From: Bacteroidota bacterium | Lineage (GTDB): Bacteria > Bacteroidota > Bacteroidia > Chitinophagales > Chitinophagaceae | Direction: 5' to 3' | Assembly: GCA_021824855.1 (NCBI GenBank) | Contig: JAKAJX010000200.1 | Location: 1 to 5,823, forward strand | DNA length: 5,823 bases | In this document: positions 1-5,329 of the stretch, piece by piece | Position numbering within the stretch: the first letter of the stretch is position 1 | Layout of the letters: every line of letters begins with the position of its first letter | Notes under the pieces: generated by a model | The model's database searches: none | What the model was told of the DNA's origin: nothing | The model's input: the letters and a program-made list of their open reading frames with translations, nothing else | Position numbers and translations under genes: made by a program

Positions 1-157
1 TTATTGAATAATTAAATGCATACAATGATATCTTGGGATTATTAGTTATTATCAAATAAAACCACTGAAATTTTTTAACCGTCGAGCGGTTCTAAACTTT
101 TCACCATCGCGTTAACAAGTAGTTTTCATTTACGCCAATTAAATAATATTTTCGTGT
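1..157. other. Non-coding upstream region of the B12 unit
   Basis: No convincing reading frame enters or leaves this stretch: plus-strand frames meet stops within the first 15 bases, and minus-strand ATGs give only a few codons. The one clear structure is a small hairpin, AACCG (77-81) with CGGTT (87-91) around a 5-nt loop. It is not followed by a T-run on either strand, so I do not call it a terminator. The stretch probably holds the promoter of the riboswitch transcript. Confidence 0.5.
123..154 (+). promoter_or_regulatory. Weak candidate Bacteroidota promoter for the riboswitch transcript
   Basis: TATTTTCG (147-154) matches the Bacteroidota -7 consensus TAnnTTTG at all but one fixed position. 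A TTTT (123-126) lies 20 nt upstream, where TTTG is expected. Transcription would start close to 160, right at the 5' strand of aptamer helix P1 (158-163), which is a tight fit. Both boxes are imperfect in an AT-rich background, so this is only a candidate. Confidence 0.25.
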
Positions 158-365
158 TGCATTTGGTTTACGCTTTGCGTAATTAAAAGGGAATCCTGTT
201 AAATTCAGGAGCTATCCCCGTAGCTGTAAGTGTATTGTGTATAGCAACTATGGTTCATGCACAAGTAATAACAAAAGCCACTGTTTACCAACGGGAAGGC
301 GTTATTGTACAACACAAGCCAGAAGACCTGCCTAATGCAGATTTCATTCACGGCTTTCGGGTGAA
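158..365 (+). ncRNA. Cobalamin (vitamin B12) riboswitch aptamer
   Basis: This is a cis-acting RNA that binds cobalamin and normally lowers expression of the downstream gene when B12 is plentiful. The conserved cores are in order: AAAAGGGAAT (185-194); a small hairpin TCCTG/CAGGA (194-198/206-210); the P5 region GCTATCCCCGTAGCTGTAAG (211-230); AGCCACTG (276-283); GGGAAGGC (293-300); and AGCCAGAAGACCTGCC (317-332). Closing helix P1 is visible as TGCATT (158-163) with AATGCA (334-339). A peripheral arm pairs GTGTAT (230-235) with ATGCAC (257-262). Downstream, TTCAC (347-351) and GTGAA (361-365) form the L13-type hairpin, whose CGGG (358-361) complements CCCG (217-220) in loop L5, as expected for the kissing interaction of this class. 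The downstream gene is a BtuB-like receptor, the classic target. The subclass (adenosyl- versus methyl/hydroxocobalamin) was not determined. Confidence 0.95.
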
Positions 366-463
366 AAGCATGGAATGTAAAATGCCACTGCAGGGCAATT
401 TATATTTCTCCGTTTTTTATTTTTCCTGAAAGCTCATTGTTCAACACAAAAAACATTTTAACA
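366..463 (+). promoter_or_regulatory. Riboswitch expression platform and 5' leader of the receptor gene
   Basis: This leader of about 98 nt separates the aptamer from the receptor start. It contains a hairpin TGCC (383-386)/GGCA (394-397) with loop ACTGCAG, extendable by AAA (379-381)/TTT (399-401) across one A-A mismatch. About 12 nt further on is a T-rich run (413-423). The same segment could instead pair with the aptamer's 3' core: CTGCA (388-392) with TGCAG (336-340), and GGCA (394-397) with TGCC (329-332). That would exclude P1, so a switch between two folds is plausible. Whether control acts on transcription or translation cannot be settled from sequence. No clear Shine-Dalgarno precedes ATG 464; the region is A-rich, as usual in this phylum. 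Confidence 0.5.
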
Positions 464-2395
464 ATGAGCAAAAAAATTACGCTCCTCTCTACAAGCATGT
501 TGCTTTGTATTGTATCTTTTTCTCAAAAAAACACATTACAAAATAACGAATTAGATCCGGTTGTTGTTACTGCCAATAAAATGGAGCAGAAACAAAGCAC
601 TACCGGAAAAGTAATTACCATTATTAACAAAGAAACAATTAACAAAAATGCCGGAAAAACAATAGCACAAATACTAAACGATCAGGCAGGTATTACCATT
701 AACGGTGCATTGAATAATTTAGGAAGTGTGCAAACTGTTTATATGCGTGGCGCCGCGAGCGGAAGAACTTTAATTTTATTAGATGGCATACCGGTTAACG
801 ATCCTTCGATGATAAATAATGAATTTGATTTGAATTTATTTTCCTTAACCGATGTAGAACGTATTGAAATTTGTAAAGGTGCTCAAAGTACTTTATATGG
901 CAGTGATGCTATTGCAGGAGTTATTAATATTATTACTACCAAAAAAAATATTTCGAAACCTGTTAACCTTACTGCAAGCAGTTCGGGCGGCAGTTTTGCA
1001 ACCTGGAAAGGGAATATGCAATTATATGGTAAAATTGGAAAACTAACGTATACCACTCGTTATTCTAAAATTATTTCACAAGGATTTTCTTCTGCGTATG
1101 ATAGTACCGGTAAACATAATTTTGATAAAGATGATTATAACGGAAACAACTTAAATGCTACTATACAGTATCAAGCAACAGAAAAATTATCGGTAAAAAC
1201 CTATGCTTTATATAGCGATTATACAACAGGAGCAGATGCTGGTCCATTTACCGATAAAACCAATTTCGATATTTATAATAAAAATTTTACCACCGGATTA
1301 AGCCTTACACTAAAAGAAAAAAAATACAGCATTACCGGTAATTATCAGTACAATAGTTTAAATAGAAATTATAACGATAATGCTTCTGTTATTGGCGCAA
1401 CCAATTATTCGTTAAACAACTACAATAGTATTGCCCAATTTGCCGAAATATATAGCAGCATTAATTTAGGCAAGGGCTTTAGTTTATTAGCAGGAACAGA
1501 TTACAGATATGGTTCTATGAACAATCAATACAATTCTGTAAGTACTTGGGGACCTTATAAAAGCAGCTTTAACGATACAGGCTTTTACCAAAACTCGTTA
1601 TACAGTTCTTTGTATTATACACACCGCCATTTTACACTTGAATTGGGAGGAAGATACAATCATCACTCTCGTTATGGCAACAACTATACGTATACTTTCA
1701 ATCCATCTTATACCATTAATACGCATTTTAGAGTATTTGGAAGTATTGCCTCCGGTTTTAAAGCGCCTAGCTTATATCAGCTATACGATACATATAGTGG
1801 CAACATTCATTTACAACCCGAAAAATCGGTTAACTACGAGATAGGTGTTGAACACAAAAATCAATTGCTTACACAACGTTTAGTATTTTTTTACAGAAAT
1901 ATAAATAACGGCATCGATTTTAATTATGTTGCTTACCAATATTTTAATTATATACAAGAAAAAGCTGCGGGCATTGAATATGAACTAAGTATTCATCCTA
2001 CTAAACAACTAACTATTACCACCAATTATACTTTTCTTACTTCAAAACAAATAACCGAAAGCAGGGTAAGCTTTAATGATACTTCATACAATTATGCATT
2101 ACGCCGCCCTAAACACAGCATCAACCTAACAGCAGGCTATCAATTTACTCCTACAATTTATGTAAGTGCCAATGCAAAATATGTAAGTAGAAGATATGAT
2201 ATTGGCGGATATCAATTACCCGATGTAGCACTTGATAGTTATTTGTTATTGGGTGCTTATGCAGAATACGATACTAAGAAGTATTTTAAATTATATATTA
2301 ATTTACAAAATATTACCAATAAGAAATTTTTTGATATAAACGGATATAACAGTATTCCATTTATGTATACAATAGGTGCAGTCATTAAATTATAA
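464..2395 (+). CDS. btuB: TonB-dependent outer-membrane receptor, BtuB-like vitamin B12 transporter
   Basis: This 643-residue protein should import cobalamin across the outer membrane using energy from TonB-ExbB-ExbD. Residues 1-20 form a signal peptide with cleavage near SFS|Q. A TonB-box-like LDPVVVTA lies at residues 30-37. The plug domain (about 41-160) carries the family hallmarks VYMRGAASGRTLILLDGIPV (92-111) and VERIEICKGAQSTLYGSDAI (131-150), followed by AGVINIITT. The rest is a Tyr/Asn/Thr-rich beta-barrel pattern ending in the typical NLQNITNKKFF segment; the last residue is Leu rather than the common Phe. Size is close to other BtuB proteins. I chose ATG 464 because the in-frame TTG at 437 only adds nine residues before a normal signal peptide. 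B12 as substrate is inferred mainly from the cobalamin riboswitch upstream; the fold itself is certain. Confidence 0.9.
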   Translation: MSKKITLLSTSMLLCIVSFSQKNTLQNNELDPVVVTANKMEQKQSTTGKVITIINKETINKNAGKTIAQILNDQAGITINGALNNLGSVQTVYMRGAASGRTLILLDGIPVNDPSMINNEFDLNLFSLTDVERIEICKGAQSTLYGSDAIAGVINIITTKKNISKPVNLTASSSGGSFATWKGNMQLYGKIGKLTYTTRYSKIISQGFSSAYDSTGKHNFDKDDYNGNNLNATIQYQATEKLSVKTYALYSDYTTGADAGPFTDKTNFDIYNKNFTTGLSLTLKEKKYSITGNYQYNSLNRNYNDNASVIGATNYSLNNYNSIAQFAEIYSSINLGKGFSLLAGTDYRYGSMNNQYNSVSTWGPYKSSFNDTGFYQNSLYSSLYYTHRHFTLELGGRYNHHSRYGNNYTYTFNPSYTINTHFRVFGSIASGFKAPSLYQLYDTYSGNIHLQPEKSVNYEIGVEHKNQLLTQRLVFFYRNINNGIDFNYVAYQYFNYIQEKAAGIEYELSIHPTKQLTITTNYTFLTSKQITESRVSFNDTSYNYALRRPKHSINLTAGYQFTPTIYVSANAKYVSRRYDIGGYQLPDVALDSYLLLGAYAEYDTKKYFKLYINLQNITNKKFFDINGYNSIPFMYTIGAVIKL

Positions 2396-2415
2396 AATAT
2401 CATTTCTACTATACT

Positions 2416-2631
2416 ATGCCTCATCACGAAATAAAGTACTGCTGTAAATGTTATGCAACATTCGAATGCAAGGCAGGCAATATTACCGAATGCCAATGCA
2501 GCACTATCAAGCTTTCTTTTGAAGAAAAAATATATATAGAAGATAAATACAACGACTGCCTTTGTATTGGCTGTTTACAGCAACTACAACAAGAATTTCA
2601 ACTACTGAGAAAAAAGCATTTTCACTTTTAA
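2416..2631 (+). CDS. Cysteine-rich CWC family protein
   Basis: A 71-residue protein with nine cysteines (9, 10, 12, 18, 26, 28, 48, 50, 53), arranged as CCKC near the N-terminus, ECQC in the middle and DCLCIGC near residues 47-53, then a Gln/Lys-rich helix. This matches the small cysteine-rich CWC family common in Bacteroidota, whose function is unknown. The spacing suggests metal binding (zinc-ribbon-like), but that is inference. It has no signal peptide or membrane segment, so it is probably cytoplasmic. It starts 20 nt after the B12 receptor stop, and the intrinsic terminator follows it, so it should be co-transcribed and under the same riboswitch. A longer overlapping minus-strand frame at 2257-2496 is a shadow. 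Confidence 0.82.
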   Translation: MPHHEIKYCCKCYATFECKAGNITECQCSTIKLSFEEKIYIEDKYNDCLCIGCLQQLQQEFQLLRKKHFHF

Positions 2632-2658
2632 GCTACTTATTTTCCGCATAACACAAAT

Positions 2659-2694
2659 AAAACATGCTGCCAAGGCAGTATGTTTTTTATTTTT
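2659..2694 (+). terminator. Intrinsic terminator of the B12 receptor-CWC unit
   Basis: The stem AAAACAT-G-CTGC (2659-2670) pairs with GCAG-T-ATGTTTT (2675-2686) around a four-base loop CAAG (2671-2674), with one G-T wobble. It is followed by TTTTTT-A-TTTTT (2683-2694, partly in the stem). On the minus strand the same stem is followed by a T-rich run, so it could also work in reverse. It lies 27 nt after the CWC stop. The ATG at 2680, in frame with the next gene, falls inside this hairpin. Confidence 0.88.
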
Positions 2695-2695
2695 G
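2688..2695 (+). promoter_or_regulatory. Candidate -7 promoter box for the marC-guanylate gene unit
   Basis: TATTTTTG is a full match to the Bacteroidota -7 consensus TAnnTTTG. It overlaps the T-run of the preceding terminator and ends 14 nt before ATG 2710. No TTG/TTTG is seen 19-21 nt upstream, because the terminator stem occupies that space. A fresh start here is reasonable since the preceding terminator should stop read-through, but a chance match in T-rich sequence is possible. Confidence 0.3.
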
Positions 2696-2709
2696 GTAAA
2701 ACAACTTTT

Positions 2710-3288
2710 ATGCACTTTGATATAAACGAACTGATTACCGTATCTTTTACCCTATTTGCGGTAATAGATATTATAGGCTCTATTCCGCTACTAATTTCGT
2801 TAAAAGAAAAAATGGGCGGCATACGCAGTACTACTGCCACATTAGTATCGGGAGGGCTGATGGTTGTATTTTTATATTTTGGCAAAAGCTTTTTAAATAT
2901 TTTAGGATTAGATATAAAATCATTTGCAGTAGGTGGTTCTATTGTTATTTTTTTATTAGGATTAGAAATGGTATTAGGACACGAAATTTTTAAAAGCGAT
3001 AAAGATTCTCCTTCCGGAAATGTTGTTCCTATTGCATTCCCGTTAATAGCGGGTTCAGGCACTTTAACCACTGTAATGTCGCTCAAAGCAAATTTTGAAG
3101 AAGTGTATATTCTATCCGGCATATTCATTAATTTAATTGTAATTTATACCGTATTAAAATCTTTAAAATGGATAGAAAAAGGTTTGGGAAAAGCAGGATT
3201 ATTGGCTATCAGAAAATTTTTTGGCGTAATACTTATAGCCATTGCCGTTAAAATATTTGGAAGCAACATTGCATCATTCGGAAAATAA
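2710..3288 (+). CDS. marC: MarC family (UPF0056) integral membrane protein
   Basis: A 192-residue inner-membrane protein of the MarC family. Its biochemical role is unknown; the old link of E. coli MarC to multiple antibiotic resistance was not upheld. Six hydrophobic segments are visible at about residues 8-30, 43-64, 70-92, 107-125, 133-152 and 165-187. Family-typical stretches are FAVIDIIGSIPLL (16-28), SFAVGGSIVIFLLGLEM (71-87), VVPIAFPLIAGSGTLTT (105-121) and RKFFGVILIAIAVKIF (168-183). Start 2710 is preferred over the in-frame ATG at 2680, which sits in the terminator hairpin and would add ten residues ahead of a normal MarC N-terminus. The next gene begins 5 nt after its stop, so the two are probably translated from one mRNA. 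Confidence 0.92.
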   Translation: MHFDINELITVSFTLFAVIDIIGSIPLLISLKEKMGGIRSTTATLVSGGLMVVFLYFGKSFLNILGLDIKSFAVGGSIVIFLLGLEMVLGHEIFKSDKDSPSGNVVPIAFPLIAGSGTLTTVMSLKANFEEVYILSGIFINLIVIYTVLKSLKWIEKGLGKAGLLAIRKFFGVILIAIAVKIFGSNIASFGK

Positions 3289-3293
3289 AATGT

Positions 3294-4355
3294 ATGAGAA
3301 AGCAAGCATTAACGTACGATGATATTCAACTGGTACCTTCATTTTCAACTGTTATCTCCAGAAAAAATATTAGTTTGTTTACCAAAATTTCTACTCACTA
3401 TTTTTTATGTACCCCATTAGTAGCTTCGTGCATGGATACCGTGTGCGAAAGTAAAATGGCTATTAAAATGGCCGATGCAGGAGCTGTTGGATGTATTCAT
3501 CGTTTTTTAACTATACCGGATCAATGTAATGAAGTACTAAAAACTGTTCAATACATTCAAGAAAATGAATTAAAAAGAAAGTGGTTAACGCTATCTGCCG
3601 ATTGGAAAGAAACATACACCATTCCGGTAATGGCAGCAGTAGGTGCCAATGGCGATTTTGCAGAAAGGGCTTTGGCCTTAGTGCAAGCAGGAGTCAATAT
3701 TATTTTAATTGATGTAGCACATGGCCACCATGTATTGGTAAAACAAGCTATTACTACATTAAAAAAATTATTACCTGCTACCACAGATATTATTGCAGGC
3801 AATATAGCCAGTGCCCAAGCGGCCAAAGATTTGGAAAGTTGGGGAGCCGATGGGTTACGTGTAGGCGTTGGAGGCGGTTCATTATGTACCACTCGTTTAA
3901 AAACAGGTTTTGGTGTACCCAATGTTACCTGCATTGAAGAAATTAGACCGGTAACAACTTTACCCATTATGGCCGATGGAGGTATTAGAACAAGTGGCGA
4001 TATTGCTAAAGCTTTGGCATTAGGTTCGCAAACCGTTATGCTTGGCTCTTTAATTGCAGGAACAAAAGAATCGCCCGGACAAATAATTGAAAAAAATAAT
4101 GGATTATTTAAACGTTATCGCGGAGCAGCTTCATTAGAAACAAAAATGGCACACCAACAAGAACAGAGAAATGTTGAAGGCGAATCTACCGTTATTCCTT
4201 TTAAAGGTGGTGTTAAGTTTGTATTACAAGGATTATTGGATGGACTACGCTCTGCCCTATCCTATGGTGGTGCAAATAATTTACAAGCATTTAATCCCGA
4301 TTATGTAATTGTAACCAATGCAGGATTAACCGAAGCTAAACCACATTTATTATAG
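3294..4355 (+). CDS. IMP dehydrogenase/GMP reductase family protein without CBS domains
   Basis: A 353-residue TIM-barrel enzyme of purine nucleotide metabolism; the family either oxidises IMP to XMP with NAD or reduces GMP to IMP with NADPH. Motifs: LTYDDIQLVP (6-15), MDTV (47-50), IDVAHGH (139-145), the catalytic loop GVGGGSLCTTR (191-201) with Cys198 and Thr200, ADGGIR (227-232), GSLIAGTKESPG (251-262), YRGAAS (275-280) and a C-terminal NAGLTEAKPH (342-351) resembling the IMPDH tail. The CBS pair (about 120 residues) is replaced by a short linker near 89-110. The flap between YRGAAS and EGESTVIPFKG (295-305) is short and lacks the Arg-Tyr dyad of IMPDH (E. coli Arg401-Tyr402), whereas Glu296 aligns with the catalytic Glu of GMP reductases. 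Gly194 replaces the usual Pro. I therefore lean towards GMP reductase activity, but IMPDH is not excluded, so no symbol is given. It lies 5 nt after marC. Confidence 0.85.
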   Translation: MRKQALTYDDIQLVPSFSTVISRKNISLFTKISTHYFLCTPLVASCMDTVCESKMAIKMADAGAVGCIHRFLTIPDQCNEVLKTVQYIQENELKRKWLTLSADWKETYTIPVMAAVGANGDFAERALALVQAGVNIILIDVAHGHHVLVKQAITTLKKLLPATTDIIAGNIASAQAAKDLESWGADGLRVGVGGGSLCTTRLKTGFGVPNVTCIEEIRPVTTLPIMADGGIRTSGDIAKALALGSQTVMLGSLIAGTKESPGQIIEKNNGLFKRYRGAASLETKMAHQQEQRNVEGESTVIPFKGGVKFVLQGLLDGLRSALSYGGANNLQAFNPDYVIVTNAGLTEAKPHLL

Positions 4356-4472
4356 TTAAGTTGCGATGATACCTTAAAACATAAAAGCAATATTTGTAAG
4401 TAAATTATTATTCTTTTTTTACTGCCAATTAATACATTCAGCAGCTTATATCTTAACACAACTTTCATAGCT
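4356..4472. other. Intergenic stretch after the IMPDH/GMPR gene
   Basis: AT-rich and non-coding. I see no strong terminator for the upstream gene: the best options are TTAAG (4357-4361)/CTTAA (4373-4377) with an 11-nt loop, and AGTAAA (4399-4404)/TTTACT (4418-4423) spanning the T7 run at 4414-4420. Both are weak and lack GC pairs near the loop. Confidence 0.35.
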
Positions 4473-4480
4473 TATATTTG
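4473..4480 (+). promoter_or_regulatory. -7 promoter box directly upstream of tRNA-Arg
   Basis: TATATTTG fully matches the Bacteroidota -7 consensus TAnnTTTG and ends 7 nt before the mature tRNA 5' end, so transcription would start at or a few bases before the tRNA. No TTG is found at the -33 position. Confidence 0.5.
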
Positions 4481-4487
4481 CACTTTC

Positions 4488-4562
4488 GGTCTCGTAGTAC
4501 AATGGATAGTATAAGGGTTTCCGAAGCCCCAGATTCAGGTTCGATTCCTGACGAGACCGCCA
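4488..4562 (+). tRNA. tRNA-Arg, anticodon CCG
   Basis: A complete 75-nt cloverleaf with encoded CCA. Acceptor GGTCTCG (4488-4494) pairs with CGAGACC (4552-4558), the discriminator is G4559, and CCA is at 4560-4562. The D-stem is GTAC/GTAT with an AATGGATA loop. The anticodon loop TTCCGAA has CCG at 4521-4523, reading the arginine codon CGG. The T-stem is TCAGG/CCTGA around TTCGATT. The anticodon stem AGGGT/GCCCC has an A-C mismatch at the 27-43 pair and a T-G wobble at 31-39, so it is slightly weak; the rest pairs well. It serves a rare GC-ending codon in this AT-rich genome. No second copy of its 3' end is seen, so it is not acting as an att site within this window. Confidence 0.96.
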
Positions 4563-4624
4563 CCATATCATTCTTTCAATTACAACCATTATTTACAAAA
4601 AAATATCTAACTCACCATTGCTTA

Positions 4625-4674
4625 AACCTTAATGTGCAAAACCACACATAAATCATATATTGTAAAGAAATTTT
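4625..4674. repeat. 50-bp imperfect direct repeat, copy 1
   Basis: This runs from AACCTTAA to AAAGAAATTTT and aligns without gaps to 5219-5268 at 41 of 50 positions. It lies between the tRNA and the 3' end of the frameshifted minus-strand gene. It contains a dyad ATGTG (4632-4636)/CACAT (4645-4649) with an 8-nt spacer. Most differences from copy 2 cluster in and beside these arms, while the AAATCATATA and TAAAGAAATTTT blocks are nearly constant. Its role is unknown. Confidence 0.7.
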
Positions 4675-4708
4675 AATATTATCCGCTTTCTGATTAAACA
4701 ACTTGTAT

Positions 4709-5084
4709 TTATTGTCCAACTTTTTTCTCGAATATTTTTTTGAAATAAATCTCTTTTCGTCCCAATTCATATATATAATTTGGTCTATAATTAGTTATGT
4801 AGACCAACTCCCAACCATTTTCTTTCATAAAGTTTAAGGCATCAATATCGCTCTTAAAAGTTTCAACTTTTTTTAATTTTCTAATTTCTAAAGAATCAAA
4901 AGCAGAAGTATAAAAAATAGTACTATCGCCTATGTGCAGTTTTAAATTATCATTCTTTATATCCTCTTCTTTTTCTTTAGCAAGGTATGTGGTTACATTA
5001 TAATTTACAATATCTTTCAACTTTTTGTTGTGCTTTTAGATTAGCTGTAATAACCAAAAAGCAAGCGAGTGTTATAATTTTCAT
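4709..5084 (-). pseudogene. Frameshifted gene for a small secreted protein of unknown function
   Basis: Starting at ATG 5084 on the minus strand, the first frame encodes a clear signal peptide, MKIITLACFLVITANLKA, then QQKVERYCKL, and stops at 5000-4998. The body lies in a frame shifted by one base (from about 5020 to 4709). It encodes NVTTYLAKEKEEDIK, then DALNFMKENGWELVYI, then a Tyr/Lys-rich end. The body frame lacks a good start (only TTG at 5020) and an export signal, which the other frame supplies exactly where needed. Removing one base, either in the A5 run near 5024 or near TTATAATG, gives a product of roughly 124-127 residues. It resembles small exported Bacteroidota proteins ending in an 'ALN-M--NGWE-V' block; I do not recognise a named function. 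It may be a true pseudogene, a sequencing error, or a programmed shift; the first two are likelier. Confidence 0.7.
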
Positions 5085-5124
5085 TTCTTTCTTATTAGTT
5101 TATTATATAATGTCTTGAACATAA

Positions 5125-5146
5125 AAATAAAATTATGATTTTATTT
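5125..5146. other. All-AT perfect hairpin in the divergent intergenic region
   Basis: AAATAAAAT (5125-5133) pairs perfectly with ATTTTATTT (5138-5146) around a TATG loop. It lies within the expected 5' leader of the minus-strand gene. With no GC pairs it would be a poor terminator; it may be chance in AT-rich DNA. Confidence 0.3.
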
Positions 5147-5159
5147 CTTTAATCGCCCC

Positions 5160-5191
5160 CAAGTTTAAAGCTCCTTTTATATAAAGCCAAT
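5160..5191 (-). promoter_or_regulatory. Candidate Bacteroidota promoter for the frameshifted secreted gene
   Basis: On the minus strand, ATTG (5191-5188) is followed after exactly 20 nt by TAAACTTG (5167-5160). This fits the -33 TTTG / 19-21 nt / -7 TAnnTTTG layout with one mismatch in each box. Transcription would start near 5153, leaving a leader of about 70 nt before ATG 5084. Confidence 0.35.
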
Positions 5192-5218
5192 ACAGCGTGC
5201 TACACTTTGCCAGGAAGC

Positions 5219-5268
5219 AACCTTAACTTGCAAAACCTGATGCAAATCATATACTATAAAGAAATTTT
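5219..5268. repeat. 50-bp imperfect direct repeat, copy 2
   Basis: This is the partner of 4625-4674, in the same orientation, with starts 594 bp apart. Here the dyad is TTGCA (5228-5232)/TGCAA (5241-5245), again with an 8-nt spacer but shifted two bases relative to copy 1. It lies 62-111 bp upstream of the HYC_CC_PP start, so it could be a regulatory site for that gene. TTGCAA (5228-5233) and TATACT (5250-5255) also resemble sigma-70 boxes 16 nt apart, though this is not the usual promoter form of the phylum. Confidence 0.7.
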
Positions 5269-5275
5269 GCATTTC

Positions 5276-5321
5276 TTTGTGTTAGCTTTTAAAAAATTTT
5301 ACATTGTTACAATTACCTTTG
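5276..5321 (+). promoter_or_regulatory. Candidate promoter(s) of the HYC_CC_PP gene
   Basis: There are two overlapping options. TTTG (5276-5279), 20 nt, TACATTGT (5300-5307) has a perfect -33 box and a partial -7 box, with a start near 5313 and a leader of about 16 nt. Alternatively TACCTTTG (5314-5321) is a perfect -7 match without a -33 box and would give a nearly leaderless mRNA, because ATG 5330 is only 8 nt further on. Confidence 0.35.
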
Positions 5322-5329
5322 CAGTTGAG

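Noticed and set aside
77..91. Hairpin AACCG-N5-CGGTT as a terminator of an upstream gene
   Set aside because: The stem is only five pairs and no T-run follows on either strand; the upstream gene is not in the window.
235..429. 64-residue plus-strand open frame starting inside the leader
   Set aside because: It lies within the cobalamin riboswitch and its leader; base conservation there is explained by RNA structure, and the protein resembles nothing known.
437..463. TTG at 437 as start of the TonB-dependent receptor
   Set aside because: It adds nine residues ahead of a normal signal peptide that starts at ATG 464; nothing supports the longer form.
864..1046. Small plus-strand frame inside the receptor gene (also 1638-1844)
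   Set aside because: Out-of-frame shadows fully contained in a clear TonB-dependent receptor gene.
2257..2496. 79-residue minus-strand frame
   Set aside because: It overlaps the receptor's 3' end and the CWC start on the other strand; both plus-strand genes are recognisable.
2637..3128. 163-residue minus-strand frame opposite marC
   Set aside because: An antisense shadow of a well-recognised MarC protein, which also runs through the terminator.
3557..3967. 136-residue minus-strand frame opposite the IMPDH/GMPR gene
   Set aside because: An antisense shadow of a gene with all family motifs intact.
4540..4562. tRNA-Arg 3' end as an integration (att) site for the following accessory segment
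   Set aside because: No second copy of the tRNA 3' sequence and no integrase gene are present in the window.
5207..5329. N-terminal extension of the HYC_CC_PP frame from ATG 5207
   Set aside because: It runs through repeat copy 2 and candidate promoters and puts 41 unrelated residues before a normal signal sequence.
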